Shown here: positions 40,001-46,079 of the stretch, piece by piece | Layout of the letters: every line of letters starts with the position of its first letter | Numbering within the stretch: the stretch's first letter is position 1 | Origin: Gambelia wislizenii | Taxonomy: Eukaryota > Chordata > Lepidosauria > Squamata > Crotaphytidae | Direction: 5' to 3' | Assembly (NCBI GenBank): GCA_030847615.1 | Contig: JAUMIR010000002.1 | Location: 194,787,809-194,851,808, forward strand | DNA: 64,000 bases | Made by a program: the position numbers and the translations under genes | The notes under the pieces: model-generated | The model's database searches: none | Seen by the model: the letters and a program-made list of their open reading frames with translations, nothing else | What the model was told of the DNA's origin: nothing

Positions 40001-42339
40001 AATGCACATTAATGTGTATGTGTTTTTAAAATCTTCAAATGTCATTGGGGATTGTCATGCAAGCAAGACCTGGAATGCAGTACATGGGGGAGAGCACACA
40101 GTGGTTCTAGCAACCTTCCGCCCTCCTCCAGCTGCTGTTGGCCCTGCCATCTTTGGAAGCTTACCTTCTGTGGCTAATTGCTGGGTGGGGGTAGGTGCTG
40201 GATCTCTGTGTTCTGGGAAAGGAGGATCAGTGCTCCCTCCACCCATGCACTGTGTTCCAAATCTTTCTTGCATGGCAGTCCTCAAGGATAAGGCCCGAAT
40301 AGGTTTCCCAGGTATGTGGAACACTATCCTGGGACTATCTAATTGTTCCTAAATCAGAGGTGGGCAACTATTGCCCTTCAGATGGTTTACATCTGTGACT
40401 CCCAGCAGCCATAATCAACATAGCTAATGGTGGTGGATTCTGGGATTTGGGATTCCAAAAATCTCTGGAGAGCCACAGTTGCCAACGCCTTACCTGAATT
40501 GGTAAAGAAGCAATTTGAATAGCAATACTGTATTATTATCTGAGGAGAAGACGCAAACAGAAGAGCTTCTCTTTTTCTTGCTCCTTCATAGCTCAAGGAT
40601 AAGGAGAGGCAGGTGATCAAGGAACGCTTTAAGGTAAGTAGCTTCCAAAGATCAGGCAAATTTTCTTGCTTATGGTTTTGGGCTCTTTTTGTTCTTGTTT
40701 TCCCCTTTATATTCTGCACCAAGTGTGTGCTTATCTTAATCTTCCCTGTGCAAAAGGGCTTTAATGATGGTCTGGAGGAGCTGTGTAAAATCCAGAAGGC
40801 TTGGGCTATCCCTGACACAGAACAGAGGGACAAAATCCGGCAGGCCCAGAAGACCATTGTGCAAGAGGCCTACGCTGCCTTCCTAAGCAGGTGAGCATTT
40901 GTCCTCAAAAGAGCCCCTTGTTTGTCCAGAAAGAGTACTGGCATGCAGGGAAGGCTTTAAAGGATCTCTCCCTGTATTCCAGCTCCCAATGCTATTCTCT
41001 TTGTGTGTGTAGTGCATTGCTTGGGTACATGTGTCCTTGAAGTGAGTTGAGGAGCCTGTGTTTGCACAAAAAAACTTATATAGTGTGGCTGTAGTTTAGC
41101 ACACATCACACTGATCCCCCAGGATTTGATGGTAAACACAACCTGGCTGTATGGCCATCCTTGCAGTGTTGTGCAGATAAAGGGGTTGTCTACACAAGGG
41201 TGAAAAACCTGTACCCGGATCTGGCGCAATAAGGCCACATGACATATAACCCTATCTGCACCTAACTTGGGGTATGCCACCTTTAACCCAGGTTTTAAAA
41301 ACTCACAGTTTTCTGGAAACTCTGGTGTTTCCTTTAGTGTGAGCAATGGATCTGCCCTGGATTCAGAGGATGGGGAGACAGGACAGATTGCTGCCTGTAG
41401 GTGCTGCCATTTCCCTCAATGTCCAGGCCAGTCGCTGCCTGGTGCCTCATGTGCCTCAGAGCAAACAACTGTGAGCCAGCAGTGACAGCGAACCTTTCCG
41501 TCACCATTTTGGGCCGGGCACTGTCCTGGACATTGAGGGAAATGGTGGTGCCTGCCACAAAGCAATCTGTCCTGGCTCTGTAAAGAAGCTGACAGAGAAA
41601 GGCAGTGGTGGCAGACCTGAGCAACATGTGGATGCGGGGACACGTGTAGACAGTCTACCCAATGGCCCTGCAGAGTGACATGTAATGGGGCCACTCTAGG
41701 GAGGCTCTGGGGCAAAAGGTTCGGGGAGTCCATTCGGAGATTTGCCCCTGGTGTAGACAAGCCCATACTGGCTGAACAGGAAACAGTGATTTAGTACAGT
41801 TGGGATCTGTAGCAAAATGTCGCAGTGTGGAGTGCTGCTTTCAGCATTTCAGCCATTCCACCCCATTCCTCCCTCTTCTTATTGTATTTCCTGGGGACCC
41901 GCTTGAGTCAGAATTCTGTATCTATTAAGCTTGTTTAGTTCTCTCTGAACTGTTTTGCAGGTAGGAAGCACACTCCCCTCCCATTCCCTGAAGGCTTTTT
42001 GTGTTCTTTGTCAAACCTAGAGGTTCTCCTCAGTCTGTCAGACCACCTGCTGGTGTGTGGCTGCTGAAGTTTTGGCTACATAATGACTGGCCCTGGGAGC
42101 TCTGAGGTTGCTGTTAGTATAAATGAAGGTGGTAATGATGCTGTGGCAGCTGGTAAAAAGGGAAAGGACAGCTATGTCAGGAGAAATCCCCCTCCATGCT
42201 TGTCACACAAGTTTTTCTTTCCTCTTCCCTTGGCAGGTATGGTAATGTACCCTTCACCAAGAACCCAGAGAAATACATTAAATACAGAGTAGAGCAGGTG
42301 GGAGAGATGATTGAGAAGCTGTTTGACACATCAGCATGA
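968..42339 (+). CDS. EXOC7: EXOC7 (Exo70), exocyst complex component 7; 5'-partial, 18 exons
   Basis: Exo70 is a subunit of the exocyst, the octameric complex that tethers secretory vesicles at the plasma membrane; it binds PI(4,5)P2 and Rho-family GTPases. Eighteen exons (968-1073, 1732-1954, 8369-8536, 15744-15836, 16454-16522, 18817-18962, 19057-19209, 22973-23071, 23541-23603, 25477-25543, 27912-27950, 35399-35464, 35937-36057, 38024-38119, 39848-39911, 40592-40633, 40757-40890, 42237-42339) have AG/GT borders and join in one frame of 616 codons plus stop. The order follows human EXOC7 as I recall it, from GRLEEY through DFMNVYYQIRSS, GRDDML, DKEYNMPKDG and LLDFQETAGAMLASQ to the conserved end KYIKYRVEQVGEMIEKLF-DTSA. 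This covers the end of the N-terminal region and the whole alpha-helical rod, including the basic C-terminal lipid-binding domain. The start codon and the N-terminal coiled coil (about 100 residues) are upstream of the window. The downstream neighbour ZACN is convergent, as in human. No frameshift or internal stop is seen. Confidence 0.97.
1732..1954 (+). CDS. EXOC7: EXOC7 exon (KSLFERG...EYGRNQ)
   Basis: Acceptor caaccag, donor gtaggt, 223 bp. It encodes FERGKDSLESEFRSLMTR, QEDVTLEHLPETVLQDIV and RISGWLVEYGRNQ, all close to human EXOC7. The last base is the G of the next Asp codon (phase 1). Confidence 0.96.
5673..6001. mobile_element. Tigger-like (TcMar) non-autonomous DNA transposon
   Basis: Starts CAGGTTGAATATTCCTTATC and ends with its near-perfect inverted copy, flanked by TA on both sides (5671-5672 and 6002-6003), the target duplication of Tc1/mariner elements. 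The interior (stretches about AGATATCTTGGAGACAG, CATATACCCC, TGTGCATGAAACAAAGTTTG, CTCAGCCACCCATGTGGACA) matches, from memory, a primate Tigger-group element. Short, no transposase. Confidence 0.8.
6870..7000 (+). repeat. Interspersed repeat with CATCTGATGAAGTGGGCT core
   Basis: Contains GCATCTGATGAAGTGGGCTT followed by a stretch ending CAGACTAACACAGATAGCTA, a motif pair seen in many reptile interspersed repeats. Related fragments occur near 31946-32095, 42900-43010, 43545-43600 and 53925-53990. Its class is not certain. Confidence 0.5.
7687..7897 (+). mobile_element. 5S rRNA-derived SINE (5S-Sauria type), 5'-truncated
   Basis: The head AAGCTAAGCAGGGTCAGGCC and GGTTAGTACTTGGATGGGAA reproduces the 5S rRNA internal promoter (box A to C). 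It continues into a SINE body with AAGAAAACCCGATGAAG and GGGTTGCCATAGGTC. Squamates carry SINEs of this design. It is not a functional 5S gene because only part of the 5S sequence is present. Confidence 0.85.
8369..8536 (+). CDS. EXOC7: EXOC7 exon (DFMNVYYQIRSSQLD)
   Basis: Acceptor tttctag, donor gtcagt, 168 bp, phases 1-1. It encodes FMNVYYQIRSSQLDRSIKGL followed by a Ser-rich and basic linker with NKRKDTPTKKPIKRP. The preceding intron of about 6.4 kb holds SINE and Tigger-like remnants. Confidence 0.96.
9287..9645 (+). mobile_element. Possible hAT-like (Charlie-type) remnant
   Basis: Begins AAGGATGGGCAATGTGGGAC, the kind of end found in hAT/Charlie elements (GGGTGGGCAA), and its interior is GC-richer than the intron around it. 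The far end is not clear. Similar ends occur at 11547 (reverse) and 19720. Confidence 0.4.
9653..9770. mobile_element. Short palindromic hAT-like MITE (family of 57581)
   Basis: About 118 bp. The left end GGGGAACCTGTGGCAC is roughly inverted at the right end, and a central TTGGATTATGGTTCTC pairs with GAGAGTTATAATCCA. Diverged copy of the palindromic family whose best copies are at 57581 and 57961. Confidence 0.55.
11290..11547 (-). mobile_element. Possible hAT-like (Charlie-type) remnant, reverse
   Basis: Its right end reads GGGTAGCTGCCCAGCCCTTG, whose complement AAGGGCTGGGCAGCTACCC resembles the GGGTGGGCAA end of Charlie-like elements, and it includes the typical phrase TGCGGCCCACCAGACCATGG. 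The left boundary is approximate. Confidence 0.45.
13255..13500 (-). repeat. Interspersed SINE/DNA repeat remnant
   Basis: The phrase TAGCTGTGTTGGCCATGCAG, followed by an A-rich linker and a stretch with ACCAACCAAAATGCACCATA and AAGCTTCTGAAGC, occurs in many reptile interspersed repeats in this orientation. The 106-codon open frame here (13246-13566) is a by-product of this repeat. Class uncertain. Confidence 0.4.
15155..15212. repeat. TG/TA microsatellite
   Basis: Runs of (TG)n and (TA)n, with ATATATATATAT near 15167-15180 and again near 15190-15200. Confidence 0.8.
15744..15836 (+). CDS. EXOC7: EXOC7 exon (TIRKAQNLLKQYSQ)
   Basis: Acceptor ggtgacag, donor gtaatc, 93 bp, phases 1-1. It encodes GTIRKAQNLLKQYSQ, then DGKKGASNLIPME, matching the vertebrate protein. 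Confidence 0.95.
16454..16522 (+). CDS. EXOC7: EXOC7 cassette exon (GHEHDLRVKHL)
   Basis: Acceptor cccgctag, donor gtaagt, 69 bp (23 codons), phases 1-1, so it can be skipped without a frame change. It encodes GHEHDLRVKHLSDSL and DKHGPAA, matching the human segment GHEHDFRVKHLSEAL. In mammals this region is alternatively spliced, so the same is inferred here. Confidence 0.9.
18080..18099. repeat. Poly-T tract
   Basis: A run of T residues (18083-18099) in the intron between the GHEHD and GRDDML exons of EXOC7. It could be the reverse-strand tail of a retroposed fragment, but no body is recognised. Confidence 0.6.
18817..18962 (+). CDS. EXOC7: EXOC7 exon (GRDDMLDMEIDAYIHCV)
   Basis: Acceptor cctcacag; donor gtcctg, a weak match beyond the GT but fixed by the protein match. 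146 bp, leaving phase 0. It encodes RDDMLDMEIDAYIHCVSAF, IPEHHQKKTFDSLIQ. The next intron is only 94 bp. Confidence 0.95.
19057..19209 (+). CDS. EXOC7: EXOC7 exon (ESLDNLMIEGDNIVSAARKA)
   Basis: Acceptor ctcctgcag, donor gtagct, 153 bp, phase 0-0. It encodes LMIEGDNIVSAARKAIMR, FPILRHLKQTKPEFDQVLQ. Confidence 0.96.
19720..20015 (+). mobile_element. Possible hAT-like (Charlie-type) remnant
   Basis: Begins GGGATGGGCTAAGTGTAGCC then CATGGGCTGCATGTAGCTCC, typical of Charlie-like ends. It contains a GC-richer body; the 3' limit is approximate. Confidence 0.4.
20261..20900. mobile_element. TIR transposon, GGGCTTGTCTACA family (Harbinger-like?), copy 1
   Basis: Left end GAGCTTGTCTACATGAG; right end CATCTGGACAACCCC, whose complement GGGGTTGTCCAGATG matches it. 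AAA flanks both sides. The interior aligns with the copy at 51056-51686 (shared GCAGCAGTGTTCATTTGTC and GGCAAGCCCG-type segments). No transposase frame. GGG-starting TIRs with 3-bp duplications suggest PIF/Harbinger; this is inference. Confidence 0.65.
21123..21337. mobile_element. Tigger/MER2-like MITE
   Basis: 215 bp. Ends CAGTTGTCCCTCCATATCCA and its inverted GAAGGGACAACTG, CA/TA at the borders. The interior (AAACCTTGATTTTGCCATCT, TATATAAGGGACACCAT-type) is nearly identical to 48381-48592, so both are copies of one family. Confidence 0.82.
22973..23071 (+). CDS. EXOC7: EXOC7 exon (GTAASTKNKLPSLI)
   Basis: Acceptor atatttcag, donor gtacct, 99 bp, phase 0-0. It encodes GTAASTKNKLPSLITSMET and KALEDFADNIK. 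Confidence 0.96.
23541..23603 (+). CDS. EXOC7: EXOC7 exon (NNPDKEYNMPKDG)
   Basis: Acceptor ccctccctag, donor gtatgt, 63 bp, phase 0-0. It encodes NNPDKEYNMPKDGTVHELTS plus Asn, almost identical to human. Confidence 0.96.
24244..24481. mobile_element. 220-bp palindromic MITE (CCTTTCACACTACACAA family), copy 1
   Basis: Left end TCCCCTTTCACACTACACAA and right end TTGTGTAGTGTGAAAGGTCC are inverted copies. The inner arms (GGATTCCACTTTAACTGCCA with TGACAGTTAGTGGAATC) also pair, so nearly the whole element folds back. Three more copies lie at 29716, 55712 and 56694. Confidence 0.82.
25477..25543 (+). CDS. EXOC7: EXOC7 exon (AILFLQQLLDFQETAG)
   Basis: Acceptor ctttacag, donor gtagtt, 67 bp, leaving phase 1. 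It encodes AILFLQQLLDFQETAGAMLA then SQ. Its last G can pair with the 39-bp cassette at 27912 (giving Val) or directly with 35399 (giving Glu). Confidence 0.96.
26418..26991. mobile_element. TIR transposon, GGGCTTGTCTACA family, copy 2
   Basis: Starts GGGCTTGTCTACACGAAGG and ends CGTATAGACAACCCC. It is bordered by TAA on both sides (26415-26417 and 26992-26994), a 3-bp duplication of the kind made by PIF/Harbinger transposases. Contains a poly-C tract (near 26888-26899). Non-coding. Confidence 0.72.
27845..27872. repeat. CT-rich (TTTC)n tract
   Basis: Repeated TTTC units just upstream of the acceptor of the 39-bp EXOC7 cassette. A long pyrimidine tract here could serve the acceptor or bind pyrimidine-tract proteins. 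Confidence 0.6.
27912..27950 (+). CDS. EXOC7: EXOC7 39-bp cassette exon (VLGDTYNIPLDPR)
   Basis: A 39-bp micro-exon with acceptor attttatag and donor gtaagc, phases 1-1. It encodes exactly VLGDTYNIPLDPR, the optional insert present in some mammalian EXOC7 isoforms just before ETSSSA. Preservation of both splice sites, length and residues argues that it is a working alternative exon; its use in this species is inferred. Confidence 0.92.
28612..28630. repeat. (CA)n microsatellite
   Basis: A short run of ACAC dinucleotides in an EXOC7 intron. A (CATA)n run lies at about 28299-28314. Confidence 0.75.
29716..29932. mobile_element. 220-bp palindromic MITE, copy 2
   Basis: Left CCGTATCACACTACTCAGTT, right end GCAGTATAACAGCGTAGTG (inverted). 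The inner arms TTCCACTTTAACTGCTAAGG and TAGCAGTTAAAGTGGAA pair well, and the core has CTACAAATCCCAGAATTCC. Confidence 0.8.
30260..31231. mobile_element. TIR transposon, GGGCTTGTCTAGA family, copy 3, with internal minisatellite
   Basis: Left end GGGGCTTGTCTAGATCAG; right end GTGTAGTCAATCCCC, which inverts to GGGGATTGACTACAC. The subterminal TTTGGCCCAATAATGCCACA resembles the copy at 41182. The middle is a repeated, partly inverted ~100-bp unit (separate entry). No transposase. Confidence 0.6.
30549..31040. repeat. ~100-bp minisatellite with inverted unit
   Basis: The box GCCCCAGTGGTAGTC, or close variants, occurs near 30552, 30711, 30811, 30906 and 31008, and once inverted (GACTACCACTGGGGC) near 30644. 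Spacing is 95-100 bp. Each is followed by CTCTGAAGCC and an AAGCAAAGC-type stretch. The open frames here on both strands translate to similar peptides because the units are inverted. Confidence 0.75.
31940..32095. repeat. Hairpin-forming inverted repeat
   Basis: TAAGCTTTTGTATGACTGAG ... GGAGTAAAGTACCTATGGAC on the left pairs with GTCCATAGGCACTTTTACTCC ... TAGTCTACGAAAGCTTA on the right (arms about 65 bp, loop about 20 bp). It contains CATCTGATGAAG and abuts the CR1 end at 32095. Confidence 0.7.
32095..33120 (-). mobile_element. CR1 LINE, 3' part, degenerate
   Basis: Read on the - strand, it ends in the classic CR1 tail (TTGGAAGAGACCACAAGGGC inverse sense with TCATAGAATCATAGA at 32094). Upstream it encodes reverse-transcriptase pieces GPVLFNIFINDLDEG, FADDTKLGGVANTPED and NKMNFNQEKCRILHLSH. 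Frames are broken. It lies in the EXOC7 intron before exon 35399. Confidence 0.9.
34207..34809. mobile_element. TIR transposon, GGGCTTGTCTACA family, copy 4, foldback
   Basis: Ends GGGCTTGTCTACATG and TGTAGACATGCCC are inverted copies. Inside, about 34335-34475 and 34490-34625 are inverted copies of each other (e.g. TTTTGTCTGCTGCTGCTGCC against GGTGGCAGCAGCAGACAAAA; AAGCTCAGGAGTCATG against its complement). Hence both strands give similar open frames (about 90 codons), which are not genes. Confidence 0.75.
35145..35245. mobile_element. Degenerate palindromic hAT-like MITE
   Basis: TAGTGGTTCCCAAGCTTGGT then CAGATGTTGCTGGATCACAG resembles the left half of the CAGTGTTTCCCAAACTTTG family at 57581. 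The right half is diverged. Confidence 0.45.
35399..35464 (+). CDS. EXOC7: EXOC7 exon (ETSSSASSYSSEF)
   Basis: Acceptor ccctttcag, donor gtaagt, 66 bp, phases 1-1. It encodes ETSSSASSYSSEFNRRLLST and YI, matching the vertebrate protein. The gap back to the preceding constitutive exon is about 9.9 kb. Confidence 0.95.
35937..36057 (+). CDS. EXOC7: EXOC7 exon (CKVLGNLQLNLLSKSKVY)
   Basis: Acceptor cttgttaag, donor gtaagt, 121 bp, phase 1 in and 2 out. It encodes KVLGNLQLNLLSKSKVYEDP and FLHNNYNYILKSLEK. Confidence 0.96.
38024..38119 (+). CDS. EXOC7: EXOC7 exon (SELIQLVAVTQKTAERSY)
   Basis: Acceptor gcttttag; donor gttaga, a weaker donor fixed by the protein match. 96 bp, phase 2-2. It encodes SELIQLVAVTQKTAERSYRE and QILTYQR. 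Confidence 0.95.
38520..38740. repeat. Pyrimidine-rich internal repeats
   Basis: The phrase CTATCTYTCTGCAATCTTTTCCC is repeated with variation several times between about 38635 and 38712 (CTATCTCTCTGCCATCTTTC, CCTATCCCTCTGCAATC, CCTATCTTTCTGCAATC), giving a local tandem array with a period near 25 bp. Confidence 0.6.
38936..39005. mobile_element. Half of palindromic hAT-like MITE
   Basis: TTGTGGCCCTCCAGATGTTA followed by TTGGATTGCAAGTCCCATCA is the left arm of the 125-bp palindromic family. The right arm is missing or diverged. Confidence 0.5.
39243..39405 (+). mobile_element. CR1 LINE 3' end
   Basis: Encodes GVSSFGSFSTEAGWSS-like CR1 ORF2 terminus in broken frame and ends GGCTGGACTAGATAGCCCTT, TCTTCCAACTCC and TTTCTATGATAATATGATAA, the CR1 tail. 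Heavily 5'-truncated. Confidence 0.85.
39848..39911 (+). CDS. EXOC7: EXOC7 exon (SWLKVTDYISDRNLPVF)
   Basis: Acceptor ctttttcag, donor gtgaga, 64 bp, phase 2 in and 0 out. It encodes SWLKVTDYISDRNLPVFQPG plus VK. Confidence 0.96.
40355..40489. mobile_element. Palindromic hAT-like MITE
   Basis: CAGAGGTGGGCAACTATTGC on the left and GAGCCACAGTTGCCAACGCC on the right invert onto each other, with CTTCAGATGG/AAATCTCTGG inside. It is a diverged member of the 125-bp family; the open frame across it is spurious. Confidence 0.6.
40592..40633 (+). CDS. EXOC7: EXOC7 exon (LKDKERQVIKERFK)
   Basis: A 42-bp exon with acceptor ccttcatag and donor gtaagt, phase 0-0. It encodes LKDKERQVIKERFK, a basic stretch of the C-terminal domain. 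Confidence 0.95.
40757..40890 (+). CDS. EXOC7: EXOC7 exon (GFNDGLEELCKIQKAWAIP)
   Basis: Acceptor gcaaaag, donor gtgagc, 134 bp, leaving phase 2. It encodes GFNDGLEELCKIQKAWAIPD and EQRDKIRQAQKTIVQEAYAA, strongly conserved. Confidence 0.96.
41182..41764. mobile_element. TIR transposon, GGGGTTGTCTACA family, copy 5, foldback
   Basis: Ends GGGGTTGTCTACACAAGGG and TGGTGTAGACAAGCCC. Internal arms at 41379-41432 and 41520-41574 are inverted (CATTTCCCTCAATGTCCAGG against CCTGGACATTGAGGGAAATG). The region between 40890 and 42237 of EXOC7 is otherwise unremarkable intron. Confidence 0.75.
42237..42339 (+). CDS. EXOC7: EXOC7 last coding exon and stop
   Basis: Acceptor cccttggcag. It encodes YGNVPFTKNPEKYIKYRVEQ then VGEMIEKLFDTSA and stops at TGA 42337-42339. 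Lysines of the FTKNPEKYIKY stretch form the conserved basic surface that binds PI(4,5)P2 in mammalian Exo70. The 3' UTR follows; I see no canonical AATAAA in the first few hundred bases, only TATAAA near 42416, so the transcript end is not fixed. Confidence 0.96.
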
Positions 42340-43012
42340 GCTCCGTGCCTGTGTATTGGTGGTTTCCTAGTTCTTTATTCCAGCCATCTGTGAAGGCTGT
42401 GTTTATGCTTGTATTTATAAACTCCTAGAAACACGACTTGTGGTCTGTCTGATTTCTTAGATCACTGCAAAGAGTGGGATTTCACTGCCTGTGTATTTCT
42501 AAGATACTAGTTAAGTGGGGAACTTTTCTGTTTTCCATTACGCTGTTTCTGGCCCAATATTTTCTATGTACACTTTTAAAAATAGCTTTCTATCTTTAAG
42601 CAGCTGCTAGCTTTCCTTCCTACCCACCTTACTTTCTTTCTTTCCCTATTTTCCTACATGTCACATTGAAATCAATGAGATTAAGTCCAAGAAAGTAGTA
42701 ATGAACAACTTGTTACCTACCTCAGGCTTGCTTTGTCAGGAAACTAAAGACAAAGCCACCAATTTGGATCATTTTAAAAGGGGATAAATGAATGGAGGAT
42801 GAGGCTATTGATGTCAACCAATAATTAGATGTTACCTCTGATATTTTCTAAAGAGATAGTTGTATTCAAGTCACGGCATAAAAAGGCAAGTAAGAGTGGT
42901 GGGAAGAAGGATCTAGCAGCACCCCTGAGACTAATTGGTTTATTTCAGCATGAGTTTTGTGAGTATTCATTCACTTCTTCAGATGCACTGATAGACCAGT
43001 ATATTTGAAGAG
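42340..43012. other. EXOC7 3' UTR and start of intergenic region
   Basis: Follows the EXOC7 stop. The 3' UTR end is not visible (no clear AATAAA). From about 42900 there is a repeat fragment with CACTTCTTCAGATGCACTGA, related to the 6870 repeat. No gene is seen. Confidence 0.5.
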
Positions 43013-43550
43013 GTGGATTTATTTGTTTGCTTGTTTCATTTGTATGCCACCTTTCTCCCAGATTTGGACCCAAAGCGGCTTCCAGAAACAGTCAATTAAA
43101 AAACCTGAACAATGAAAATTTTAAAATAATTAAAATCCTCTCATAAAAGATTATAAAATCATTTAAAAAGACATAACAAAAGTTTTAAAAGATAAATAAA
43201 ACATCCCAATAAAATCTGCCCTGCTCACCCATCATTAAAAGCCTGCATAAACAAAAAGTTATTTGCCTGCCAGCAAAAGGAAAGTAAGGAGGGGACCAGC
43301 CTAGCCTCCCACAGAAGGGAGTTCCAGAGGGTAGGAGCAGCCACTGAGAAGGCTCTCTCTCATGTTCTCTCCAGGCAACCCTGTGATGGGAGTGGTACCG
43401 AGAGAAAGTCTTCCCCTATAGATCTTAAAGCTCTGGCAGGTTCATATTCTTTCAGATAGTCTGACCCTAAGCTGTATAGGGCTTTATAGGTCATGACCTG
43501 CACTTTGAATTGTGCCCGGAAATGAACCTGTAGCCACAGATTACCCATGA
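43013..43550 (-). mobile_element. L2-type LINE 3' end
   Basis: On the - strand it encodes HFRAQFKVQVMTYKALYSLG (the C-terminus of L2 ORF2), then a 3' UTR with CCGCTTTGGGTCCAAATCTG and GAGAAAGGTGGCATAC. Same organisation as the copy at 51800. Degenerate. Confidence 0.7.
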
Positions 43551-46079
43551 AAGCTCATGCGGAAATAAACTAGTTAGTCTTGAAGGTGTTACTAGACTGT
43601 TTCTTTCCACCACCCCATTTTCCTTTCTGTGACTGATATTAGATGGGGTGTGCTATTTAATACCAATTGCTGAGAAATGTAAGTGGAATTATACTATTGC
43701 TATATTGTTTGAGGGTTCCCCATAGGCATATGGTTTGCCATTATATTGCACGTCCATTCCTGAAGCACAAATTGATTTGAAAAAGGATCTCTGTGTTGTT
43801 CTTCAAAATCTACTACAGTGTGCCTGTGTTTTTTCTTGTAAAAGGAATTTCTTCTGTCCCTGGTTCAACTCTTTAGCATGAGTCAAATATATGAATACTT
43901 TCCTGATGCAATGTAATACGGTGTCAAAAAAAAGTGTGCTCATACTCTGTCTTGATTGGTGGTAATGGGAGAGCCAAGTTCATTCCCATCTTCCCTGTAG
44001 ACAAATGAGGTTTCTTTATGGGCTTGGCTTAGAGAATTATGTAGCACATCAAATTGTCTGAAAAATACCCCATGCGGACATGACAAAAAATGTATTCAAG
44101 CATTCCTGGAAGGAATTATATTGCTATCAATTTTGGGATCTTTATATGGATTCCCCCTTCAATTACTTGTTCCATTAGTAATTTACCAGTGGGAGATTCA
44201 AGAGTATTCTTTTGAAAGCCTTCCTTCCTGAGTATTCTTCCCTATTCTGAAGATCTGAAACAACACTTGAGTGTTACTGTTTTAAGGACATTGTCAAAGG
44301 GTTGAAAAGGTCCACAAGCATTTTCTGTACATGTTGAGTGTTTTACTGGAAATAGTAATATATCTTCAAAAGGCAGGCTCTAGCTGCAGGCAGAGGAAAT
44401 GTATTGGACTGGCACTTTTAAATTGATGGGTTATCTAATGCACTGCTTGTAGAAGAATAGAAGTCCTAGCAAGCAATTTCTCTAAGTACCATGAAAAGCA
44501 TGAATGCCACCAAAGTTTGGAGGGGTTTAGCAACTGTCTGGTTTTCTTACTGAAAGTTCAGGACAGTTTTTAAAGAACAATCTTGAGTTAAAAAAAAATT
44601 GTGGAAAGACACAATTAGCCTTTCCTTATTAATCAGGATTGCAGGACAATTCCATCAGGAAATAAGCCATCGGAACGCTTTCTTGCTACATTGAACATTT
44701 CTTATTATTTTTATTACTACTCTTGTGTTCAGTCTTCTTAAAGAGTTTTCATTCTTAAGGCAAGCTCTCATATTTCTATTCTGCTGCTTCCACCATTTGG
44801 TATTCTTATTATTAATACTTACCTTTACCCCTGCTGACATAGTTGCTTCCCCCAAGGGCTTGATTGAGCCCTGTAGGATAATTCAAACATTGGGGGCTCA
44901 TCACATGATTACTCAGCAGTGGATAACTTGTAGCTGAAGGTAAGAACAAACTCCACTGGGTGGAGGAGGTGAAGGGAATTTTTGCTTGGTGCTTGACCCC
45001 TGGTTCATTCACCTGCGCAACTTGATGCTGCAGTCACCAAGTGATGAACTTGTATGTGCGAATCAGACTTCATTTTTGTTCGTATAATTCATATTTGGTA
45101 CAGTTCTGGCTTTCCACCTGAACATCTCTCTGCTGCACTAAGTCTTTGCTCTAGGTAGCTCCTGAGTTGTGTCTGTTTAGGTTTTTTTCTCACACAAGTG
45201 AGTGAAGACAAAAGTATATTCCTTCAGCCCACCTGACTCTACTGTCATAGCATCACTGAAAGGCACCACCTGCTCTCCTTCCTTCCTCTTTTTCTGGTGT
45301 TCTGGGAATTCTATGCTGTCCTTCTCTAAGAAAAAGCCAATCTGGTGGATGGAGCAAAGGAAGACTACACACACGAGTTAATCCAACTGTAATTGGAGTG
45401 TTGTGAGCTCTAGAATCCGTATTTTTGTTTTAGGTCAGATATTATCCCATCAGTGAATATAAATTGCTTCTGGTGGAGTATTTGGTCTCTCCTCGAGAGT
45501 AACTTTGTCCAGGCTTTTGCCAAGCAAGTGTTTCACTAGTTCAGAAATATGCATCTTTCTAGTGCTGTTTTCTACTATGATATGTAAGAATGAAGGGATG
45601 AATGCTTAGAGCTAAATCCAATTGTTCACCCCAGTTAGAGTAAACCGATTGAATTAGTGGGGTTTACATAGTTACCTATATACCCAATTTTCACCTGGTT
45701 GAGGTAGCCTACTTTGTCTGGGGCTAGATTTAGCACGGGATTAGCTAACCAATCATGCCCTTTGCCATATCCTTAGTGATCCCAGGACTAGAGCAGCTCT
45801 TACAGATAAAGGGAAATATGTTGAATACAGGCACTTGGAAAGGTCCTGTGATTAGCCTTTGTCTGCTATCTTGTGAAGGCTAAACCTTTATTTCTTATAC
45901 AGTATTTATACACCAGGTTTCTTCAGAAAACTATTCAGATGATTAACAATTTGAAAATAAAAACAAAAACATAATCCAGGCACAACAGAAAAACATCATC
46001 AAACTAAATATAAAACTACATAAAACAGTATCTCCACTATTCACCAAATGCGCCACTCAGTTAAAAAATATTTTTTTAA
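43551..46079. other. Intergenic DNA between EXOC7 and ZACN
   Basis: AT-rich intergenic sequence. The start (43551-43605) is a short repeat fragment (AAACTAGTTAGTCTTGAAGG). Around 45900-46075 there is an A-rich stretch like the reversed 3' end of a LINE. No coding exon of either neighbour and no other gene is recognised. Confidence 0.5.
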
